5,930 nucleotides of DNA, taken from the NCBI GenBank assembly GCA_947258895.1, contig CAMYKE010000359.1, positions 1 to 5,930 on the forward strand, written 5' to 3'. The translations under genes were made by a program, and so were the position numbers. Below, one piece after another: positions 1 to 4,471 of this stretch (positions are counted from its first letter, which is position 1; the number at the start of each line of letters is the position of its first letter). Source of the DNA: an uncultured Pseudomonadales bacterium (lineage in GTDB: Bacteria; Pseudomonadota; Gammaproteobacteria; Pseudomonadales; IMCC2047). The notes beneath the pieces were generated by a model that was not told where the DNA came from, did no database searches, and worked only from the letters and a program-made list of their open reading frames with translations.

Positions 1-301
1 TGGCGGACTTCAAAACACTTGATCAGAAAGGTCTCTAGTCCACATCGGAAAGTCCTTTTTGACTGGCCGCTCCTGGCACTAGGCTGACGATCCTGGCGCT
101 TAAACTTATTGTTCGTGAACGGCAGAAAATAGGACACTCCGGCCTTTTCCCATGTAATTGAGATTGGTTTTGAACGCCCATCGGAAAAGGCAGGAACAAG
201 TCGTGAGCACCATTTTATCGCCCCGAACCTTGAACGTCCGCAATGTTGGGTACACCGGTCAGAAAAAAAACTCAATGACATGCTCCAGCTACTCGTATCG
301 T
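1..301. other. Left-edge stretch with no supported gene
   Basis: I see no recognisable gene here. The plus-strand frame starting at base 1 is unusually open: it meets only two stops (TGA at 85, TAG at 130) before a TAA at 334. Its last segment (133-336, 67 codons) has no start codon. This could be a decayed gene, but no motif or family was recognised. The 60-codon ATG frame at 158-340 has no ribosome binding site and no familiar motif, so I treat it as chance. Confidence 0.4.
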
Positions 302-350
302 CGCAACGGCCTAAACGGCCGATCCTGCCATCATAAATAGGCATTAACGC
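302..350 (-). repeat. Degenerate attC-like site after brnA
   Basis: On the minus strand, 19 nt after the brnA stop, there is a short imperfect inverted repeat. It reads TTAATGCCTA on one side (near 346-337) and TAGGCCGTTG on the other (near 313-304). The right half, with GCCGTTTAG followed by C/G and GTTG, closely resembles the right half of the stronger attC-like site after hicB. The left core carries AAT where attC needs AAC, and the site is shorter than most attC sites. It is probably a decayed cassette end; chance similarity is possible. Confidence 0.33.
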
Positions 351-368
351 TTCTAGAAGAGGCGCAGA

Positions 369-623
369 TTATTGCGTCCGCTTGCGTGACTTGTTAGCAA
401 CTTCGGATTGCAAGCGCTCAACCAGCCAGACTTTAATGATTGACTGACGAGTAACACCTATTCGTGCCGCTTCGCGGTCAAGGGAATCAACAACCCAGGA
501 AGGGAAATCGACGTTAATGCGTTTCTGTTCCTGATTAGGGCGGCGCATAGTCGACAGGTCAAGGTCATCAATTATGTCCTTTTTTGCCTGGTCGAATTTT
601 TTGTCGAAATCTTTAGCTTTCAT
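369..623 (-). CDS. brnA: BrnA family antitoxin
   Basis: Antitoxin of a BrnT/BrnA type II toxin-antitoxin module. It is expected to bind and neutralise BrnT and, through its ribbon-helix-helix fold, repress its own operon. The 84-residue product starts MKAKDFDKKFDQ, as many BrnA proteins do. The C-terminal half holds the DNA-binding region: a strand around KRINVDFPSWVVDSLDRE, then the helix-turn-helix GVTRQSIIKVWLVERL. I chose the ATG at 623 over the in-frame ATG at 638 because GAGG lies 9 nt upstream of it and this matches the family's usual N terminus. The gene overlaps the end of brnT by 11 nt, so translation is probably coupled. It looks full length and intact. The assignment rests on sequence pattern and on the brnT partner; confidence is high. 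Confidence 0.9.
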   Translation of the reverse strand: MKAKDFDKKFDQAKKDIIDDLDLSTMRRPNQEQKRINVDFPSWVVDSLDREAARIGVTRQSIIKVWLVERLQSEVANKSRKRTQ

Positions 624-876
624 AGAGCAGTACCTCATTCTTTCGTGAGCGCCTGACAGAAATCAGGCGAATCTTGTCTTCGCGATAGGTAACAACAGCA
701 GACCAATGCTTGTCCCGAATAAGACCGATAACGATATATCTAGACTCGTCCTCAGATTTTGCCTTAACCTCCAATGCGTCGGGATCTGTCCACAACTCCT
801 GGACGGCAACGAAATCGATACCGTGCTTTTTCAGATTAGCCTGGCTTTTAGCTTCGTCATACTCGAACGCGTTCAT
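613..876 (-). CDS. brnT: BrnT family ribonuclease toxin
   Basis: Toxin of the BrnT/BrnA module, a small RNase with a RelE-like fold that blocks translation when free of its antitoxin. The 87-residue product has the family pattern: FEYDEAKSQANLKKHGIDF at residues 4-22, a central acidic stretch (residues 30-45), strands around YIVIGLIRDKHWSAVVTYRE, and the C-terminal IRLISVRRSRKNEVLLYES with its basic RRSRKNE cluster. The length is normal for the family and nothing is broken. Toxin first, antitoxin second and overlapping by 11 nt is the usual brnTA order. The ATG at 876 has no Shine-Dalgarno sequence and sits inside a perfect 12-bp inverted repeat, the likely BrnA operator. The nearest -10 box is only 7-8 nt upstream, suggesting a leaderless mRNA. 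Confidence 0.92.
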   Translation of the reverse strand: MNAFEYDEAKSQANLKKHGIDFVAVQELWTDPDALEVKAKSEDESRYIVIGLIRDKHWSAVVTYREDKIRLISVRRSRKNEVLLYES

Positions 877-904
877 GAGTATAAAATATACCTTTTATAC
901 TCAT
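875..904 (-). promoter_or_regulatory. Perfect palindromic operator overlapping brnT start
   Basis: The 12-bp arms at 875-886 and 893-904 (ATGAGTATAAAA and its exact complement) are separated by 6 bases. The repeat covers the brnT start codon and the -10 region. A palindrome over the promoter is what a ribbon-helix-helix antitoxin such as BrnA would bind for autoregulation; that role is inferred. Confidence 0.72.
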
Positions 905-911
905 CGTACAA
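885..911 (-). promoter_or_regulatory. Putative brnTA promoter
   Basis: On the minus strand, TTGTAC (911-906) could be the -35 box and TATATT (890-885) the -10 box with 15-bp spacing. A poorer -10, TATTTT (888-883), would give 17 bp. The -10 ends 8 nt before the brnT ATG, so transcription would start at or next to the start codon. Confidence 0.5.
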
Positions 912-945
912 GGTGGTTTATTGAAATAGGGCCGGCCTGCTAACG

Positions 946-1102
946 TGGCTGTAGAAAAACTCGCAGCATATTCTCCTGTTTAATAGTTGACCTGATTTTC
1001 GCATTCCTACGTGAATGCCAAGCCTGGTTTCGCCTTACCAAACTAATTTGAGACAACTCTCGGCGCGATATTTTTTTGCACTTTAGGTTTTTCTACAGCA
1101 CC
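946..1102. mobile_element. 157-bp MITE-like element with terminal inverted repeats
   Basis: The ends are inverted copies of one sequence: GTGGCTGTAGAAAAAC at the left (945-960) and, on the minus strand, GGTGCTGTAGAAAAAC at the right (1102-1087). A 13-bp core, GCTGTAGAAAAAC, is identical. Both ends are flanked by AACG (942-945 and 1103-1106), readable as a 3-4 bp target duplication. The interior has no ORF and contains a small hairpin (GCATTC, six bases, GAATGC; 1001-1018). This is the architecture of a non-autonomous element moved by an unseen DDE transposase; I cannot name the parent IS family with certainty. It sits exactly in the core of the attC-like site, between the hicAB and brnTA cassettes. 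Confidence 0.68.
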
Positions 1103-1187
1103 AACGCCCGGCTAAACGGCTAGGCGCGCAGCGATGAATCCGGTGGCAACCAAAGGCCGACACCAATTTTAAGCCGCTTGTTATACG
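1103..1187 (-). repeat. attC-like recombination site of the hicAB cassette
   Basis: Read on the minus strand it begins GTATAACAAGCGGCTTAAA (from 1186), just after the hicB stop, and ends TTTAGCCGGGCGTT (at 1103). The two halves pair imperfectly: AAC, three unpaired bases, CGGCT and then an A-run against the complementary core, as in the R''-L'' and L'-R' arms of integron attC sites. The internal segment is further hairpin sequence, and the total is about 84 bp. The terminal GTT is now followed by the inserted element. The likely original continuation, GTTAGC, lies beyond it at 944-939. Position immediately after a stop codon is typical of a cassette. No integrase gene is in the window. Confidence 0.65.
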
Positions 1188-1192
1188 CATGT

Positions 1193-1519
1193 TTAGTTCA
1201 GCTTACTGGACACTAAGCGATTCAGGCTGACACCTGATTCAGCAGCTTTGATAGCCAACATGCGATGTGCTTCTGGTGGCACGCGAACCATAAACTTACC
1301 GCTATAGTTCTTTAATGCTAGGGGCTCAGGTGGCTGCTCGTTATTCTTAGCCATATCCGATAGCGTTGCTTTTACAAGTTTACGAATACCCGCCAGTGCC
1401 TTTTCGGGTGTACTATCCAACCAACTTAGGCTGGGAAATTCCGCACACAGCCCTACATGTTCTCCGTCTTCGTCTGACCAAGTAATCCTGTAAGTATGTC
1501 GATCATGATCTTTAACCAT
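1193..1519 (-). CDS. hicB: HicB family antitoxin
   Basis: Antitoxin of a HicA/HicB type II module: it binds HicA and represses the operon. The 108-residue product has two parts. The N-terminal partial RNase H-like HicB fold (about 6-60) includes the strand pattern HTYRITWSDEDGEHVGLCAEFPSLSW followed by an alanine-rich helix. The C-terminal ribbon-helix-helix (about 70-108) includes YSGKFMVRVPPEAHRMLAIKAAESG and SLNRLVSSKL. The start at 1519 is supported by GAGG upstream and by overlap with the original hicA frame: ATGGTTAA contains both the hicB start and the hicA stop. The gene is intact although its toxin partner is frameshifted, making it an apparent orphan antitoxin. An attC-like site begins within 10 nt of its stop. 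Confidence 0.9.
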   Translation of the reverse strand: MVKDHDRHTYRITWSDEDGEHVGLCAEFPSLSWLDSTPEKALAGIRKLVKATLSDMAKNNEQPPEPLALKNYSGKFMVRVPPEAHRMLAIKAAESGVSLNRLVSSKLN

Positions 1520-1762
1520 TTTTCACCTCGAGACGTTCTATTGACTGAAGCACCTGCTTAACCTGGTGCGGTTTAGCCTTGCCCTTCGCATTTTGAATGT
1601 TGACACGGGGATCACCAGCCCAGGGGTTTTGCAGACCTTGTGGCTTGACCCTGTCTGCCTGGGCTTGCCGAAAAAATGCTTACGAATCTTTGCCAGATCA
1701 TTGAAACGAACACCCTTTGGGTTCCGTTCCATTTGGTCGAGAATTTCTAATAAGCGAGACAT
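1512..1762 (-). pseudogene. hicA: HicA family toxin, frameshifted
   Basis: HicA toxins are small double-stranded-RNA-binding-fold ribonucleases with a catalytic histidine. The 5' part from the ATG at 1762 reads MSRLLEILDQMERNPKGVRF, then PRQTGSSHKVCKTP, with the family GSSH motif (His41). After codon 47 the frame runs into unrelated sequence and stops at 1538. The minus-one neighbouring frame instead gives the expected continuation, WAGDPRVNIQNAKGKAKPHQ then VKQVLQSIERLEVKNG, ending at a TAA at 1512 that overlaps the hicB start. One base is missing at the CCCC run near 1623-1626. Restored, the protein would be 83 residues, normal for this HicA subgroup. The lesion removes the C-terminal strand and helix, so the toxin is probably inactive, unless the deletion is a sequencing error. 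Confidence 0.88.
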
Positions 1763-1769
1763 GCCGGAT

Positions 1770-1797
1770 ATAATATCACTATTGATACTATAGCCAA
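1770..1797 (-). promoter_or_regulatory. Putative hicAB promoter with small operator repeat
   Basis: On the minus strand, TTGGCT (1797-1792) and TATTAT (1775-1770) are spaced 16 bp, a good -35/-10 pair. Between them is the inverted repeat TATCA-ctat-TGATA (1774-1787), a possible HicB binding site. The -10 ends 7 nt before the hicA ATG at 1762 and no Shine-Dalgarno is visible, again suggesting a leaderless mRNA. Confidence 0.5.
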
Positions 1798-1887
1798 CGG
1801 TTCGGTTGCTGCGAAATGGTTGACTTTAAGGCATGACCTGGGAAGTCCAATTAGTAATTATTCTCCGATCAGCCCTCAATAGCACTA

Positions 1888-2060
1888 GATTCTCATATTT
1901 CTGACAGAATGAGAGTCTAGGGCTCTAGACCTCCATAGATTCATGACAAAGCCGATTGATTCTCATATTTATCATAAAATGAGAGTCTAGGTGGCTAGGC
2001 CGCCATAAATTCATGACAAAGCCGTTTGAATATCATATTCATTGTAATTTGACATACAAG
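1888..2060. repeat. Tandem 70-bp hairpin repeats
   Basis: Two full units (1891-1960 and 1961-2030) match at 58 of 70 positions by my count. A third begins at 2031 and is recognisable for about 30 bp (20 of 30). Constant blocks are TCTCATATTT, GAGAGTCTAG and TCATGACAAAGCCG; the differences are concentrated in two blocks. The constant arms AGATTCTCAT and ATGAGAGTCT form a stem in each unit. The enclosed bases differ (TTCTGACAGAA versus TTTATCATAAA) yet each is self-complementary. A second potential stem follows: GTCTAG-ggct-CTAGAC at 1915-1930, and GGTGGC-tag-GCCGCC at 1990-2004. The function is unknown. Confidence 0.85.
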
Positions 2061-2131
2061 AATTGAAATATATAATCGCCAAAGGCTCTTGGCATTAACA
2101 AAATACGTAATATGAGAGGCAATGTCGACGC

Positions 2132-2290
2132 ATGGAGTTAGATCTAGAGAGTGCTGTGAATTACCACTACGACCAATTTCCACCTAAGCGGTTGGAAATA
2201 TTGGAAAAAAAGATTCCATGGCCTTCCGCGTGGAGTGCGGGCGTAATACGGAAAACTTCGGAGTCGCCGTATAGTTACGATTTTCATTGA
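2132..2290 (+). pseudogene. Fic protein, detached N-terminal fragment
   Basis: The ATG at 2132 opens a 52-codon frame beginning MELDLESAVNYHYDQFPPKR. The YHYDxFPPK pattern is typical of the first residues of Fic/DOC proteins whose catalytic domain follows about 100 residues later. The similarity fades after about codon 22 (near 2200), and the frame then runs into unrelated sequence and stops at 2290. The catalytic part lies downstream in a different frame. This is therefore read as the original 5' end of a broken fic gene rather than a separate small gene. A purine-rich GAGAGG lies about 15 nt upstream, further than ideal for a ribosome binding site. Confidence 0.6.
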
Positions 2291-2436
2291 CAAATGCGGG
2301 GCCGTATGTCAAATTTCCGGTATCCGTATTATTGAAGGATCTACGGAAACCAACCAACTTAGATTAAGCGGCAATGGCTCCAAGGTTCCGCTAATCCACG
2401 ACTGCTCGTTTGAGTGGGGTAATCGTCAAGGTGGTG
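2247..2436 (+). other. Foreign open segment splitting fic, possible beta-helix fragment
   Basis: Between the two fic pieces lies sequence unlike Fic in any frame I translated. One frame stays open from 2247 to a TGA at 2508-2510, with no start codon. It reads CQISGIRIIEGSTETNQLRL and then VPLIHDCSFEWGNRQGGAAV. The spacing of IHDCSFxxGN and GGA resembles the turns of right-handed parallel beta-helix proteins. This is only a pattern impression. The segment may be an inserted fragment or chance. Confidence 0.25.
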
Positions 2437-3192
2437 CTGCAGTCCTTTGTAAAAGCTATTCATCAACGACTTCTATCCTTAGGCCGAGGAGCTTCAAAGT
2501 CACCCGGTGAATTCAAAACGGAACAAAACTATCTCGCTGACAGAAATAAGAGAAAGATACTATTTATTCCTATTCGCCCCGAGCAATTACAGGATGGACT
2601 AGATATCCTGTTTGAGTATATTAATAACAGTCCTGACCCAGCCCTAATTAAGGCTGCATTGACTCATATTGAATTTGAGGCATTACACCCGTTTAAAGAT
2701 GGCAATGGAAGAATTGGTCGAATGCTAATAACTCTTATGTTATGGCAATCAGGAACTATATCGGCACCTCATTTTTATGTGAGTGGTTATTTTGAAGAAA
2801 ATAAAGAAGATTATGTTGATACGATGAGGCGTGTTTCTGAATCTGGGAACTGGGACGAATGGTGCTCATTCTTTCTGGAGGCAATTGAGCAACAAGCAAT
2901 AAGAAACCTGACGATTGTTGAAAACATAAAGTCACTATATGAAGAAATGAAGCAAAAATTCTCTGATGTCTTGGCTTCGAAATGGAGCATGACAGCACTT
3001 GACTTTGTATTTACAAACCCAGTTTTTCGGAACAACAAATTTACATCCAATAGTGGCATACCACCAGCAAGCGCAGCACGATTTACGAGGATTATGCTAG
3101 ATGAAGGGATAATACAAACTGTCGAGGCAGCGTCAGGTAGAAGGCCTGCTCTATATTCATTCGAGCCATTGATGAACCTTGTGCGAGTATAA
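2410..3192 (+). pseudogene. Fic domain AMP-transferase, catalytic part, 5'-truncated
   Basis: Fic enzymes transfer AMP (or another nucleotide moiety) to hydroxyl side chains of target proteins. Counting from the TTG at 2410, Fic similarity starts at about codon 10 (LQSFVKAIHQRLLSLGRGAS). The flap region GEFKTEQNYL follows at 33-42. The complete active-site motif HPFKDGNGRIGR is at 93-104, with catalytic His93 and the loop's Asp and two Arg. MSGYFEENKEDYVDTMRRVS-type helices come next, then a C-terminal winged-helix-like region ending GRRPALYSFEPLMNLVRV. Family members are about 370 residues; this frame gives 260. The missing part includes the segment that in class II Fic proteins carries the inhibitory (S/T)xxxE(G/N) helix. 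No ATG or ribosome binding site is visible, and an in-frame TAA lies at 2392, so it is most likely a remnant. If it is expressed, it would lack autoinhibition. Confidence 0.85.
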
Positions 3193-3461
3193 AGCTAATA
3201 ATTCGAAGCACTCGGGCGCAGCGTAGCTGCACCAGGGGTGTGTGAGGCGTTCAACGCCCGCTTCTAATCGAGTCACGGGAGCTTGGAAATAATTTGGGGC
3301 CAACGTTGACCGTCCGATTGTAGGACACTACCCAACTCAAACGCCTGTTTCCGACATTTTTCCAACATCGGTCGTACATCGTACTACTTTATTCGACAAT
3401 TCAAGCAATGGACGTCGCCAATAAAGCCTGATAAATCAACAAGTTAAATTTACAATCCCGG
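3193..3461. other. Gene-free stretch with a possible decayed attC after fic
   Basis: No gene is supported here. Just after the fic stop is GCTAATAATTCG, then a hairpin GCAGC-gta-GCTGC (3218-3230), then GGCGTT-c-AACGCC (3246-3258). The order, about 60 bp of imperfect symmetry ending in GGCGTT directly after a stop codon, recalls an attC site with its AAC core mutated to AAT, but pairing of the outer arms is poor. The remainder, 3259-3461, shows nothing I can name. A 42-codon minus-strand ATG frame there has no familiar motif. Confidence 0.3.
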
Positions 3462-3506
3462 CTTCGAACCCGAGGGTTGCAGGTTCGAGTCCTGCCGGGC
3501 GCGCCA
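3462..3506 (+). other. tRNA-Arg 3' fragment, candidate island attachment site
   Basis: The 3' half of a tRNA is present without its 5' half. The T stem is GCAGG/CCTGC (3479-3483, 3491-3495) around loop TTCGAGT. It is followed by acceptor strand CGGGCGC, discriminator G and encoded CCA (3504-3506). The run GAGGGTTGCAGG and the acceptor match gammaproteobacterial tRNA-Arg (UCU), recalled as ending CTTCTAATCAGAGGGTTGC. The bases before it, CTTCGAACCCGAGGG, match that anticodon-loop region with three differences. No D arm or 5' acceptor is found upstream. Tyrosine integrases commonly target this part of tRNA genes and leave such a 3' duplicate at the far end of the element. On that reading, island DNA is to the left and host DNA to the right. 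Confidence 0.8.
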
Positions 3507-3772
3507 TTTACCATGCCTTTCAGCGATAGTGCCTACTTACCCTTTCACCATTGCGGGGATTTTGTGGGGACTTTAGTGATGTCACTCGTCTCAGCACCGC
3601 TTCAGGCCGTGTTTTACAGACTCGAATTGCTGCCTCAATTGTTGATTTGCACGGAAAATTGATCTTCCATCTGCAGGGAATCTTGACCCATTAATTTATT
3701 ATATTAGTCAAGTTATTCAATTCCCTTCTCGACGTTCCTCGAGTCAGCAACGAATGCAAATATATTCCAAAA
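3507..3772 (+). other. Gene-free stretch after the tRNA fragment
   Basis: No gene is supported. A plus-strand frame that begins inside the tRNA fragment (3477-3662) has only a TTG start within tRNA sequence and no recognisable motif. A second frame, from 3531 to 3693, is open but has no start codon. The sequence becomes AT-rich towards 3700. I found no integrase, promoter or terminator that I could defend. Confidence 0.4.
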
Positions 3773-4171
3773 ATGGATCAATTCTGCACGCAATTCAACA
3801 CAGTATGTTTTTTTCCAATTGCGCTCGTGTTAGTCCTCGGAATATTAATGTCTCCAGTTATCCTAATATTGGCGCTTTAGTCGCTTACACTTTTTGACTT
3901 ACAGCGGTTGAATTTGTTGGTCTTACCAGGCGGCGGACTACTGGGAAGTGCAGCGTTCTTTGTCGTGGTTCGCAGCACACTGAACCCTGGGTTGAGTACG
4001 CCAAGCTGGGAATGGGTACATCGTTTTACGATCATTGGGGTACTCGCGATTGTTGGCTGTTTTCTTGAGGCAGGTAATATTCCTGTGCCTTTTGTAATAA
4101 CGTTGTTCGTTACTCCGCTCGTATGTAATTGGCATCTAGTACACTTGAACAGGCGATACGTTGCAGCGTAA
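3773..4171 (+). pseudogene. Small multi-pass membrane protein interrupted by an amber codon
   Basis: Reading from the ATG at 3773, one frame runs 132 codons to the TAA at 4171 with a single internal TAG at 3878-3880 (codon 36). The pieces on both sides are strongly hydrophobic. Segment 1 is CFFPIALVLVLGILMSPVIL (about 12-33). The others are LLVLPGGGLLGSAAFFVVV (about 48-67), FTIIGVLAIVGCFLEAGNI, and PFVITLFVTPLVCNWHLVHL. This suggests one four-segment inner-membrane protein broken by a point mutation. The alternative, two independent small proteins with the second starting at the TTG at 3908, is less likely because the frame is shared. I recognise no family. No clear ribosome binding site precedes the ATG. 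A half attC-like site follows the stop, as in an integron cassette. Confidence 0.5.
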
Positions 4172-4174
4172 TAC

Positions 4175-4230
4175 TGCTAACAAGGGCAGGCAATTCGCAC
4201 CCTTCGGGTGCCGGACGCAGCTCACGCTGC
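4175..4230 (+). repeat. Left half of an attC-like site with two GC hairpins
   Basis: Four bases after the membrane-protein stop comes TGCTAAC, a good attC core (RYYYAAC-like), then AAGGGCAGGCAATTC. Two perfect hairpins follow: GCACCC-ttc-GGGTGC (4197-4211) and GCAGC-tcac-GCTGC (4217-4230). The expected second half (about GCCTGCCCTT then GTTRRRY) is absent; IS91-like sequence begins instead at 4232. It is likely a truncated cassette end. The hairpins lack a T-run, so a terminator is less likely. Confidence 0.45.
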
Positions 4231-4231
4231 A

Positions 4232-4288
4232 CATCTTCCCCCTGGCATCTTCGGTGTACACTCCATCAAGAATCAGCGTATGGGCCGC
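4232..4288 (-). mobile_element. IS91-type transposase remnant
   Basis: On the minus strand, 19 codons read AAHTLILDGVYTEDARGKM. This resembles the HxHxLxLDGVYxED stretch of IS91/ISCR-type transposases, which move by rolling-circle replication. Neither the flanking frames nor the rest of the gene are recognisable, so this is a short relic without ends. It abuts the truncated attC-like site. The call depends on one short motif. Confidence 0.4.
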
Positions 4289-4471
4289 TCTCGTGCATCC
4301 ATGCACCCACAGCATTAGTGATTCCCTTCACGTCAAATGAACATTCCGTTCCGGGGCACTGCCACGGCGTTGAATCAAGGTTCCCGCGCCAGTTTGTGTT
4401 GCCACCTAACGGCATCCAGGATCAAGTTTTCCCTGAGGTTAAAACAGGCCGTACTATTCTCTTTTCTTGAT
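4289..4471. other. Gene-free spacer downstream of the transglycosylase gene
   Basis: No supported gene. A 49-codon minus-strand ATG frame and a longer plus-strand frame crossing this region (4129-4470) have no recognisable motif. There is no convincing terminator after the transglycosylase stop; only a weak CCTG/CAGG pairing is present at about 4432-4448. Confidence 0.35.

Noticed and set aside
158..340. 60-residue plus-strand ORF
   Set aside because: No ribosome binding site, no motif and an odd composition; an adjacent frame is equally open. It overlaps the degenerate attC-like site.
706..943. Plus-strand ORFs of 72 and 77 residues opposite brnT
   Set aside because: They are antisense shadows of a well-supported brnT and its promoter palindrome.
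1791..1800. Upstream cassette boundary GTTGGCT before hicA
   Set aside because: It resembles an attC/attI core and overlaps the -35 box, but no paired attC arms are found upstream, so it is not listed as a feature.
1888..2060. CRISPR array
   Set aside because: The 70-bp units are adjacent with conserved blocks throughout and no unique spacers, and no cas gene is present.
1995..2183. 62-residue minus-strand ORF over the repeats
   Set aside because: It runs through repeat sequence and the fic 5' fragment; no motif or start signal.
2756..3059. Minus-strand ORFs opposite fic
   Set aside because: Antisense to the conserved Fic catalytic domain; no independent support.
3257..3275. CTTCTAATCGAG resembling the tRNA-Arg anticodon loop
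   Set aside because: Only about 10 bases match and the following sequence does not continue as tRNA; probably coincidence.
3477..3662. 61-residue plus-strand ORF starting in the tRNA fragment
   Set aside because: Starts with TTG inside structural tRNA sequence, and the protein has no recognisable features. I considered an integrase N terminus but saw no supporting motif.
4129..4470. 113-residue plus-strand ORF
   Set aside because: Overlaps the end of the membrane protein, the attC-like hairpins and the IS91 relic; its composition is unlike a real protein.
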